Shown piece after piece: positions 54,740 to 64,000 of a stretch of 64,000 nt of DNA. A program made the translations under genes and the position numbers. Source of the stretch: Pristionchus mayeri (Eukaryota; Nematoda; Chromadorea; Rhabditida; Neodiplogasteridae); assembly GCA_036245805.1 (NCBI GenBank), contig BTRK01000005.1, forward strand, positions 18,018,984 through 18,082,983, read 5' to 3'. How positions within the stretch are numbered: the stretch's first letter is position 1; the number at the start of each line of letters is the position of its first letter. The notes beneath the pieces are model-generated. The model made no database searches. It had not been told where the DNA came from and saw only the letters and a list, made by a program, of their open reading frames with translations.

Positions 54740-55032
54740 ATGATGAGGAGATTGTGCGAGGACGAACCGCCTAAAAAGCGACTGAAATCGTCTTGCTACT
54801 TCTCGATTGACCGTGCATCGTCAACCATAAACACTTCGATCTGGATGATATGCTGAAGGATTTCGAGGATGAGGAGGTGGCAATCGAACAGGAAGTGGAA
54901 GTGCACGAGGATGAGAGGGACATTTCCGCTGATGCCATCTACGATCTCATCCATAGCGATCTCTCGTATTTCTTCAATAATCTGAGCAATTTGGTTCATG
55001 ACGATTCTGAAGTGGGAAATATTGATGAGTAA
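54740..55032 (+). pseudogene. Small NLS/acidic protein gene carried inside the outer foldback element, frameshifted
   Basis: A splice acceptor (TTTTACAG at 54731-54738) precedes an ATG at 54740. The frame gives MMRRLCEDEPPKKRLKSSC, with a basic nuclear-localisation-like PPKKRLK, and runs to about 54820. A one-base frame change near there leads into DLDDMLKDFEDEEVAIEQEV, then ISADAIYDLIHSDLSYFFNN and a stop at 55030-55032. The second part is acidic and helical. I recognise no family. It looks like a captured or element-encoded regulatory protein, now broken unless the frame change is removed by splicing. Confidence 0.5.
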
Positions 55033-55705
55033 ATGTATGTGATAGTTTATGAATATAAATATAATCAAATAAAATCTTGTTAATAATATCATGTGCACGA
55101 TAAAGCGCGTTCAGCACACAAAATAGCTGAAATAAAGTAGTTTTTCTCAAATATCTCAAACACCATGAATATTTACGACTCCCACCACTGAGTCATTTAT
55201 CTCCGTCTCATCGATAGCTGCAGTTTTCTTTTTTTTAAGTTTATTTGCGTAAGTTTGAACCGAGATACGAAGGAAAATGGAATTTGGACAAAAAAATGCA
55301 CTATGTCCAAGTTGCCCCTGCTGAGTGGCGGTATGATCTTCGCCGAGTTATGACCGACAAACTATTTAGGTAGGTCAATTTTGGGATGGGGAATCCGAAT
55401 CAACAATAAAAATCGTACAGTTCGCCTCATAAAAGGACGAAAATTAGCATATTATGATGAAAAAAAAAGTGTTTCGCATGAAACTGAGGGAAGACGTCAT
55501 TTCCGTGCGTCGCATAACCCAAGGCGTTTGTAGATCTCAGTATTACGAACAGTTTGAAAAAAAATTCGCTCGCTGTAGGTCAAAAACTGACCGAAATACA
55601 GCCTTCCAACGCGGTAGGTCATAACTCCGTTCAAAATGCAAATCTCGAAAAATTAAGTGTATAGGCGTTCTCCTCGCCCTCATATTGGTCAGTCCTAACA
55701 TTTAC

Positions 55706-57344
55706 CACGGGTCTCCTGTAAAAACGTAGTAACGCTGGACACTAGAAATATTTTATGTCATCGATTTTTACTAAACTTGGTTTATGGACGTCATTGGAGG
55801 TTAGAGGAAGGCCTGTCCACTTGGATTGGTCAAATTTGCACATTATCGATTTTTGTGATCTACAACTAGAAATTGACGTTTCTCATTCAATTTTCATCGG
55901 ACAACGAACTTTTTAAACTCATTTTGCTCGAAATCGAGAGATCCACAACTTTCTCAGCGCGAGACAAGCGGCCTAATCAGGTCTTCATAGCGAAAATTGC
56001 GAAAAACTGAATTTCGTGATGAGAATATCGATTTTCTGGCTTCGTATACCAAAAAACAATCGTTTTTATTCTTGATTTGGAATCTCCTTTCAAAATTAGG
56101 GGGAGTCTATGTTGACCATTTTTCATATTTCTGTCCCCTCACTATTGATTTACTATGGGGGATTACAGACGTTTCAGGACTTGGTTATTTTTTAAAAGAT
56201 TTAGTTTTTTTGGTCATATTTCGGTTCAACATGGCTCAATTGGGCACTCAAAAAAGCAATCGATAGCTCTCAAAAAGGTCTACAACTTCCTCTAAGTGAT
56301 TCCAATCGCTACAATTCTTCGTGTTCAAGTTATTTTAAGAAAACTGTCTTAAATGGGTAAATTTGAGATTTTTCAGCAACACATATCGCATGAGAAGCGT
56401 TTCCACGCTAGTTTTGCATCGTAACAATGTTTCCGGACATTCATGATCATGTTTCAAGCTATTGTCGTGGGGAGAAACCCGATAAACCCCCGTACGACGA
56501 TTGAACTGTAATTATCATATGTACATTTTGGAATAAATGAGAGGTATGGAGAATAAACTTATATGAATTTGAGCTGCAATCGCGTGAAACATGATCATGA
56601 ATGTCCGGAAACATTGTTACGATGCAAAACTAGCGTGGAAACGCTTCTCATGCGATATGTGTTGCTGAAAAATCTCAAATTTACCCATTTAAGACAGTTA
56701 ACTTAAAATAACTTGAACACGAAGAATTGTAGCGATTGGAATCACTTAGAGGAAGTTGTAGACCTTTTTGAGAGTTATCGATTGCTTTTTTTGAGTGCCC
56801 AATTGAGCCATGTTGAACCGAAATATGACCAAAAAACTAAATCTTTTAAAAAATAACCAAGTCCTGAAACGTCTGTAATCCCCCATAGTAAATCAATAGT
56901 GAGGGGACAGAAATATGAAAAATGGTCAACATAGACTCCCCCAAATTTTGAAAGGAGATTCCAAATCAAGAATAAAAACGATTGTGTTTTTGGTATACGA
57001 AGCTAGAAAATCGATATTCTCATCACGAAATTCAGTTTTTCGCAATTTTCGCTATGAAGACCTGATTAGGCCGCTTGTCTCGCGCTGAGAAAGTTGTAGA
57101 TCTCTCGATTTCGAGCAAATGAGTTTAAAAAGTTCGCTGTACGATGAAAATTGAATGGGAAACGTCAATTTCTAGTGGTAGATCACAAATTCGATAATGT
57201 GGAAATTTGAGCAAACTAAGTGAACAGGCCTTCCTCTAACCTCCAATGATGTCCACAAACCAAGTTTAGTAAAAATCGATGACACAACATTTTTCCTAGT
57301 AGCAAAAGCTGCGAGTTTTCCTACACTTTTACAGGAGACCCGTG
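55706..57344. mobile_element. Inner foldback element nested in the outer one's right arm
   Basis: The ends are CACGGGTCTCCTGTAAAA, inverted, flanked by TTAC at 55702-55705 and 57345-57348. Removing the element and one TTAC restores the outer element's arm exactly (compare 53874-53888). Arms run 55706-56456 and 56585-57344, about 755 bp each, with only a 128-bp loop; no gene is visible. The ends match the outer element's for about 18 bp with one difference, and partly for about 15 more, so both were probably moved by one transposase. Confidence 0.93.
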
Positions 57345-57542
57345 TTACAGCAAAATCCTTGACACAAAATTTTTTTTGTCGCATCGATTCCTTCTTTTTT
57401 ACAGGAGATCCGTGATAAATGAAGAGTTATCAATCAGAAAAATTGCCCTTTTCCTAGTCACAATGGTCTCTGTCCACATTTCTAATTCCATTTCACTCAT
57501 CCCCTCCCTTCCCCCTTCATTCTCTCCGCATGCCCTCTCTCG

Positions 57543-60500
57543 ATGCGGTCGATCGTCCTTCTCGTCTCCTTTCTCGTCTCGATATCAGCTCTCATCGATC
57601 CAGGTTCGGCCTCTCTTTGACCTACCAGGGATGAAGATCTCTTCCAGACTCTCTCCAGTCTGTCTCCTCTCTCGTTGACTCCCTACTCAACTCGAGCAAG
57701 TTCCTACTCGCTGGTGGAGGTGAGACTGGCCATATTCTTCCTTCAGACCATTGCTTGGTATTGGCAAGAAGTTTCTGGGATCCACCTTCATTTCCTGATA
57801 ATCTCCTTCACAGAGGCGCAATCGTGTCTGATCTCCCTCCAGAATGAGTTCAAGGAGGTCGATTCAGCTGCTTCTTCTCTGCTGGAATGCGGGATGGACG
57901 CCCTCTCTCCCTCGTGCAATCACATCGAGGGTCCGAACAAAATACAATGACCAAAGTTCAACTATCACTTCCAGCTATTCTAAGCCATCGTGGTCTGCGC
58001 CTGATCGATTCCTGGCCAAAGCTTCAGCCGGGCCTTCTCACTAAGGTTACCGTAACCTATCCTTTAGAGAATAACGTATCCACTCAGGGTCCCTTCTTCC
58101 TGCTGGGAGACTACGACGAGTGTGCGGCGCTCGGCGCGGATACGGTAAGCTAGGAGTGAAATATCGATCGATACCGTACATGCCCAGACGGCTCCCGTCA
58201 CTCCTCTCTACGACTACTGTCGTGCACATCTATCGATAGAAGTCGGTAGCCAGAGCGTCCCCGTTGTTGCAGGTTTGCCTCACTTTTTCTACATGGCGAT
58301 CTTTAGGAAAATACACCACAAATCCTCACCACCTCACACATTCGCAGGTCTGTGTCTGCCTCGCGATTGCGGTAACTACTTACGCCTCAACCCGACCTTC
58401 TCCGGACTGCCTGTGAGCTGTGGAGCCGGGAATTAAGGAAACATAAAGCCGGCTTTTAGGCGTGGTTGGACACAAGTGGATGGGCGGGGCGTGCCCACTT
58501 CTCGGCTGGTCCGACTGGCGCGGGGTGGCGGTGTGCGCGTGTGGGCGACGAGGCGGACTCACGCGCCGGACGCGCGAACGCGGGCGTACTCGCGATAGTC
58601 GCCGTGCTGGCTACCGTAGTTCTCTGTGGGAGTGCACTCGATCGATGGAGGAGGGGCGAGGTATACGGTAGAGGAAGAATCGATTGATCGAGGAGATTGC
58701 AGAAGGCTCGAGAGAATGAAGAGTACGAGAGGCTCAGTGGAGGAGGCGGGAGCGAGAAGAGGTGGGCACAGGCTCCGCCCCTTCACAAGCCCCGCCCCTT
58801 TTCCAGTTGCTCCTCGCTCAGTCTCGCCACCACTCGATCCACGCAGAGCAGCTACGCATCGAGTCACGTCGATGCGGTTTGACCTACCTTCTCGGATTGA
58901 TTATCGATTGCTTTCTCTCAGGCAGCTCCCTCGATCGCATTGACCTACCGAGATGGAGCAGAGATCAGACGGAAGCTGGCCAGGGTCGGAGTACTCATCG
59001 AGATGGTGGAGTGATATTTGGCCTTTGGTTTTCATAATTCCTCTTCAGTTGTGTTCGTTCTCCCTTCGTGCTTCACTCGCTCATCTCTTCCGCAACGCTG
59101 AGAAGGATATCAAGTGCCTCCACGCACTGCGAATCCTTGCTGCTGTCTGGGTTTGTGCTTGTATTTGATCTCTCATCTTTGTAGTTTGATCTTTGATGTT
59201 TGATCTCTGATCTCAGGTGATCGTCGGCCACTCCAGTCTCTTCTCCCTCTTCTACATCGACAACGCGCGCCTTCTCAAGTCCTCGCTGTCCGTAGTCTGA
59301 TTCCTGATCCTGGATCTCTGATCTCTTCCAGATCGAGTCCCACTCTTTCTTCGTACTTCCTTCTGGCGTCTCCCCTCGCCGTCGACACTTTCCTTTTCAT
59401 TTCGGGCGCCGTCATGTCGTTCACCTACAGGAAGAGACTGCTCTTTGGGTATCTTTGGTCTCTCTGTAGTTTGATCTTTGGTCTCTGTAGACAGGGCCTG
59501 CCAAAAGTGACTCTCCTCCGTCGAATCACTCGCTGGATTCTCTTCGTCGTCCACAGAATCTTCCGCGTCTATCCCACTATCGTAAGAGTTGATCTTTGAT
59601 CTCTGTGATCGTTGAACTCTCCAGTTGCTCGTCTCCCTCTTCACTCTCTTCATCTTCAACTCGCTCGGCGACGGCCCGATGTGGGATCCGGAGATTGGTA
59701 GGCTGCGTGTACCTTGCGGCGACGTATCCGATATCTCGTCGCGTCAAAATTTGAACAGTCGACGTTTAGGAGTCTTCGGAACGAACTGCACCACGTTCGG
59801 CGACATCGCACCACATCTGCTCTTCTACGGCAACTTCGCCCCCTCTTTTTGCCTGCCCTGGCTGTGGCATCTCAGTCTCGACATGCAGATACAGATTGTG
59901 CGTTGATATCTTATCTCTGATCTGTGGCCTCTCTTCCAGTTCTGTCCTCTCCTCCTCATCGGTCTCACGTACGCGCCAATCCGCGCGAGAATCGTCGCTC
60001 TCACATTCGTCGTTCTCATCGTCGTGTATCGTGTAGTGAGCGTGCGAGTGTTCGGGTGAGTGATTAGGAAACGTAGCCTATCCAATTTCCGACCAGATTT
60101 TGCATTGGTGTGTGGAGTAGTAAACGTCGTTCTCTCAGCCTCGGTGGTGACGTCATCGACGCGCTGCTCGCTGAATCGGCCTTCCCTCAGGTTGGTCGAG
60201 CAGAGAGATCAAAGATCAGAGATCAACTTGCAGAGTGAGAAGCTGGAGGATATGTTCATCTGGTTCTACGGCAATCCTCTCTCGCGAGCCGTTCCTTTCC
60301 TGATCGGTAGGAGGGATCAAAGTTCAAAGACCAATCTGCCTATCCAGGTGCCCTCACTGGCTGGCAAGTGTGCATTCGCAGTGAGCAGTCGCTGCCTCTG
60401 AGTGTCTCCATCGGGCTGAAGGTCACTACAGCAGCCCTGCTCCTTGCTGCATTCATCACTCCCGCAGCAGACGTAATTTACCGTTCCGCCCATTGCCTCG

Positions 60501-61785
60501 AGATTCCTACTCTTACTTCCGCTCGTTAGCATCGATACTTGCAGTCGTTCTATCACAGCGTGCATCTGATCGGCGCGCCCACTGCCTGGTCGCTCGGTCT
60601 GGCGCTGCTCGTGTGGCTCTGCGAGAACGGTGAGGATTTCGGTAGTTTGTTCTTTGATCTTTGATTTTCCATTCAGGTCACTGCTCCTCTCTGCAGACTG
60701 TACTCGGGTCGCATCGGGTGCTGCCCCTCTCACGGTTCGTAGAGAAAATTTTATCGGTCCGACCTTATATCTTGGATTCCGAACTTGCGTTCGTTAGCAT
60801 CGATTTACTCAGACTGGCCTTCGGAATCTACGTGACGCACGAGCAGTTGCTTCTGCTGCTCGTCTTCAGTGCTCGTCGACCAGCCACGCCCACTTCCCTC
60901 GCCCACTTCCTCCTACTCGCAGTGACGTGAGAGATTGATCCCTGGAGATGAAACACTGATCTCGATCAATACTGTGGTTGATATTTGGGAAATTAACAAT
61001 GAAATGTGCGAAGTTGAAAATACTGCTGAATACAATCTGATTTTTGATCTCAGGACGTTCGCCCTCTCTCTCCTCGCTTCCTTCCTTCTTGCGGTATCCA
61101 TCGAGATTCCTCCACTAACGCTCGAGAAGCGGTGAGATAATGAACTCTGAAGATCAAAGACCACAATCATTTAGACTGCTGAAGAAGCGTAAGCGTCGAC
61201 TGGACCGTCGTCCTTCTGCCCCCTTGGAGGAGTAAGAGTCGGCTCATCGGCTATCCCCATCGGATTAGCATTTGAAATGATTTGAAGCAATTGCAGATTC
61301 GCGCCGCTCGCTCCTGCAGTCTCTTCACAGGTCTGGAATATTAAATAATTCAGAAGTAAAAAAGTGAAGTTTGAGGACAAGGCCGCTCTATGGGTTTCGG
61401 CCGAGCACGGCGAGAACCCGACCTGGCCCAAGTGCAAGGTGAGTGCATGAGAATGACGGAGAGAAATATCGTGGCAGAAACACGTCTCGTTTCTCACACT
61501 GATCAGAGGAGAGAAGAGCCAAAATTAGTGAGTACTTCGAATCATTTCAACCTTCAGTGCTAGTTCTCACTCTTTCTGGTAATAATTATCGAACTGGAAA
61601 TCTGTAAAAAATGATTTCTTGAAAAATGATAACATTCTATATTTTCCTGTCACTAATGTGTACATGACAGTCTTCGAGCGGAGGATCCCTCAGATGACGT
61701 CATCGTAGAGGAACCAGTCGTGTATCATCAGCAGGAGGTCGTCGTGGACGTCCATCAGGAGGAAGTGGACGACTCCATCTGCTGA
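57543..61785 (+). CDS. NRF-domain membrane O-acyltransferase (acyltransferase 3 family, NRF-6-like)
   Basis: About 20 exons join in frame from ATG at 57543 to TGA at 61783-61785. A signal peptide (MRSIVLLVSFLVSISALIDP) leads an extracellular NRF domain: CLISLQNEFKEVDSAASSLL, LRLIDSWPKLQPGLL, GPFFLLGDYDECAALGADT and GLCLPRDCGNYLRL. The first helix is VLAIVAVLATVVLCGSALD. The acyltransferase-3 core starts KCLHALRILAAVW and VIVGHSSLFS (catalytic histidine), then DTFLFISGAVMSF, RRITRWILFVVHRIFRVYP and the WLWHLSLDMQIQ signature, followed by further helices to SRLAFGIYVTHEQ. C. elegans relatives (nrf-6, ndg-4, oac genes) transport or modify lipids and drugs. Seven or more introns are 41-66 bp and largely made of GATC-type repeats. 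The C-terminus after PLEE may be alternative: splicing at 61232 extends it through KFEDKAALWVSAEHGENPTW to the acidic end; reading through stops at 61233-61235. Confidence 0.88.
59151..60347. repeat. Set of minimal introns made of GATC-type repeat
   Basis: Introns 59151-59216, 59288-59331, 59449-59490, 59582-59624 and 59898-59939 contain words of the form TGATCTTTGATCTCTGATCT. Introns 60191-60233 and 60307-60347 contain the reverse complement (GATCAAAGATCAGAGATCAA type). Little other sequence remains between donor and acceptor. Similar introns occur in the four-repeat gene (2318-2377, 7354-7397). Confidence 0.85.
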
Positions 61786-62154
61786 GAGGGAGAGACGAGC
61801 AGAATAAACTGATTACATTCTGATAATGAATGCAGATGATACACAAAAATATGAATATTTTCCATAGGAATATGCACGAGTAGACACGAATGTAATGGAT
61901 ACTGTCAAGAATTTGACTCTAGAATGTCTGGGATTTGTGGATTTATGCATTTTTTCGAGTAATTTAATTGCTATGAAATCAAGAACACTTCGATCACTTC
62001 ATGAGTGAATGAGAAAATTTGTTAGTTCTACACGAACTCCTCCATAATTGTTCCTCCTGAAATCATTGATGACGATCCAGCATCGATCGAATCGAAGATG
62101 CAATTCGTCGTGGGTCGATAGAGTGCGAATCACTTCGATCTGAACAAAATTTGT
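61786..62154. other. Intergenic DNA between convergent genes
   Basis: It separates the acyltransferase stop from the stop of the minus-strand gene at 62155. AT-rich, no coding signal; presumably both 3' UTRs. Confidence 0.6.
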
Positions 62155-63113
62155 TTAGTTGAATTCGATGAATTCATCCTGCTTTCGATATTCTCCTGGT
62201 TTCGTCTCCTCAGTAATTCCCAGATCTCTCAACCATTCGATGATCTTCACTTTCTCCATTTTAATCCACACTCTTCGCTCTCGATCGTCATCAGAGATGG
62301 TCTGGAAAGCAAATGGTTGAATTTTCCCAAGGGAAGCTCTTCCCACCTGCATCACTCTTTTCCATTCTTTCGTTGATAATACACATCGCCCCAAGCACAA
62401 GTACATCACACGGCAAGTTTCGAGAAGATTGAAGAACACAGATGTATTATATTCCCGCTGCAAAGTAAATGTCGGACTAGGAGATAGTATTGATTGTAGC
62501 TTATCACTACAATATATAATATATTTGTTTACGTTGTCATCGATAAATCGATGAGGCATAATGGTTAGTTGATCGAGTGGAGGAAGACGATTCAATAGCC
62601 CATCCTCAGGGAGAAACGTCGCTCTCATAGTATCTTTTCTCCTCTGACGATTTCTCATCACTTGAATTACACTGAAATTATAAGATACTTTTTAAAGTGC
62701 CATATATTTTTCGCCCAGGACCACATTTGTATAAAATCTCAATGAGAAAAATATATCTATAAGATTCCAAGGAAAATGCCCAAGATAGTGAACTTTAACA
62801 CGGAAGGGGAGCATACCTCTCAAGCTGGTCCACACTGTGGACTGTGATATGCGCAATGTCAATCTTGAATTCATTGGTGAAGTTCCGAATGAATTCAAGT
62901 ATGCGATTACTCTCTTCGTTATCCTGCCCGTAATATATATACTGAAATATGGAAATGCGCATAAATTATTCTTTCAACTCACAAACTGACCATTATCTCA
63001 AAGGACGCGAAAGAAACACCACCTCCGAAAAGACGATCTCGCAAATGGAGTACTCGCTCAGCCGAACAATCAGAGGAAATGTCAATCTCTTTGAAGGTCA
63101 CATCACCCATCAT
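62155..63113 (-). CDS. Nematode-specific protein, possibly F-box-associated (FTH/DUF38-like) type
   Basis: Four exons join in frame from ATG at 63111-63113 to TAA at 62155-62157, about 240 residues. Exon 1 reads MMGDVTFKEIDISSDCSAER and VLHLRDRLFGG. Exon 2 reads YIYYGQDNEESNRILEFIRN, FKIDIAHITVHSVDQLE. Exon 3 starts SVIQVMRNRQRRKD and includes SPSPTFTLQREYNTSVFF and FNLLETCRVMYLCLGRC. The last exon reads RRVWIKMEKVKIIEWLRDLG and ends DEFIEFN. The alternation of IxxHxV, SVxQLE and hydrophobic-aromatic strands recalls the C-terminal domain of expanded nematode F-box proteins, but no F-box is visible, so this is tentative. An alternative reading frame of exon 1 is also open (FPLIVRLSEYSICEIVF). 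The 45-bp last intron (62302-62346) is stop-free and in frame. Confidence 0.6.
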
Positions 63114-63209
63114 TATCGATATCGTCCTCTGAATCTCCCTTTTCCACAATAATTCATATTTGTATATTCATTGTATAATCAGGATCAACTTTTTTTCATA
63201 ACATTCATA

Positions 63210-63460
63210 CAGTCGCGCGCAAAAGTATTTGGGCACTTTTTGAACTTCCTGTAGGTTTTTGACCAGGAATGGCTTCAATCTGAAATTTGGGTAGAATGCA
63301 CCAAATTCATCGGAGATTATGATCATGCTATTGGGGTATGACGCAATCGCCCAGTCATTGCGTAGTGATGACGTAATAAAACGGAACTTTTCCATAACGG
63401 CTGTATTCTTACATGGATTTTTTCCAGCTCGCAAAACTTTCTGAGATTGGAGTCATGCCC
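63210..63460. mobile_element. Possible Tc1-like element end
   Basis: CAGTCGCGCGCAAAAGTATT at 63210, preceded by TA at 63208-63209, resembles terminal repeats of Tc1-like elements. No inverted partner is seen in the remaining 0.8 kb, so the element is truncated, continues past the window, or the likeness is chance. No transposase motif is readable here. Confidence 0.35.
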
Positions 63461-64000
63461 GAGGCCTACCCAGAAAAAAATTTTGAGGTTGCTGCGCGAC
63501 CGCACATTTGATGCAGCCTTGCTGCAAAACCGATGTCGAAAATTAAGATCTCGGCTCCGAGTCAAGCTAGAGACTAGGAATGACAATTCAAGGTTGAGAG
63601 GGAGCGCTCCCTCTCGATTCTCCGCAGAATGCAAATCGCATCATTCCTTGGAGGAGGACGAGAGAGAGCGGTCATCGTCCTTCAAGGATTGCAATCCTTG
63701 AGGGAGGATCACGGGTTAAAAGGTGCTTAACGTTGATCAAAACGTTCGAAATTTTAGGATTTGCATAATACCAATAAGTGCAACGTGATTAGAGCAGTTT
63801 AGATTCATTTCTGTTACCTGAGGTTCCCAGACAATTCTGATGAAAACAAGCTTGTTTTACCTATTATTGCTATTTCTGTGTCTCAAATCTGGTATGATGC
63901 ATCCCGTGCCATCGAGTAGAGTTCATCAGAAGTATTAGGGCTATCTCTGAAATACTAGGGCTATCAACAGGTAGTCGAAACAATACGGAAGTTAGTCGCT
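63461..64000. other. Unresolved window end
   Basis: Short antisense frames (63323-63634 minus, 63447-63701 plus) show no domain. TCAAGGATTGCAATCCTTGA near 63680-63699 is palindromic. Nothing further is supported. Confidence 0.4.

Larger units (their letters stand above)
53816..57414. mobile_element. Outer foldback DNA transposon (~680-bp terminal inverted repeats), interrupted by a second element
   Basis: The ends are CACGGATCTCCTGTAAAA, inverted, flanked by ATAA on both sides (53812-53815 and 57415-57418), a 4-bp target duplication. The left arm (53816-54491) is inverted at 55092-55705 plus 57349-57414; the right arm is split by the inner element. A small indel near 54216/55370 distinguishes the arms. 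The unique middle (54492-55091) carries a small broken gene but no recognisable transposase, so it is non-autonomous. CAC termini and 4-bp duplications are compatible with Chapaev-type elements of the CMC superfamily, which is inference. It fills the divergent promoter between genes at 53599 and 57543. Confidence 0.9.

Noticed and set aside
55997..56969. Matching hydrophobic frames at 55997 (+) and 56775 (-)
   Set aside because: They are the two arms of the inner foldback element read in opposite directions, not two genes.

Overview
The window is nuclear DNA of a nematode. Genes are broken into many exons (often 60-150 nt) by introns of 41-100 bp with gtgag/gtacgg donors and ttncag acceptors. 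Proteins match nematode families: a cytosolic Hsp70 (HSP-1), a Scratch/CES-1-type zinc-finger factor, an acyl-protein thioesterase and an NRF-6-type O-acyltransferase. Very high intron density, abundant TACNGTA motifs and GATCTTTGATC-type intron repeats fit a diplogastrid such as Pristionchus. That placement is inference.

Layout. (1) 1-12391, + strand: one gene of about 46 exons for an AT-hook protein with four copies of a ~180-residue domain; its 5' end is outside the window and a LINE remnant sits in one intron. (2) 13087-14224, - strand: a small four-helix membrane protein. (3) 14943-17864, - strand: a five-finger Scratch/Snail factor. Four tRNA-Gly(GCC)-type sequences are scattered in and near genes 2 and 3; one is a pseudogene with a changed anticodon. 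(4) 20138-22987, - strand: Hsp70 with its promoter. (5) 23380-29656: an inverted duplication of the Hsp70 upstream region flanking DNA with a broken Hsp70 3' copy and an unrecognised coding segment. (6) 30690-39272, - strand: a large Arkadia/RNF111-like RING-H2 E3 ligase. (7) 40911-46150, - strand: an acyl-protein thioesterase; one intron holds a LINE remnant and a decayed mariner with intact ends. (8) 48368-49747, - strand: a small Shisa-like membrane protein. (9) 52204-53599, - strand: a secreted cysteine-rich protein. (10) 53816-57414: two nested foldback DNA transposons with 4-bp target duplications, the outer one carrying a small broken host-like gene. (11) 57543-61785, + strand: an NRF-domain acyltransferase. 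(12) 62155-63113, - strand: a nematode-specific protein. The last 0.9 kb has a possible Tc1-like end.

The genes do not form an operon or pathway. The window's main interest is genome dynamics: short introns built of repeat DNA in both orientations, splice donors coinciding with a dispersed motif, nested foldback elements in a divergent promoter, and an inverted duplication carrying a heat-shock element. Exon joins were made by eye from frame and splice consensus and need transcript support.
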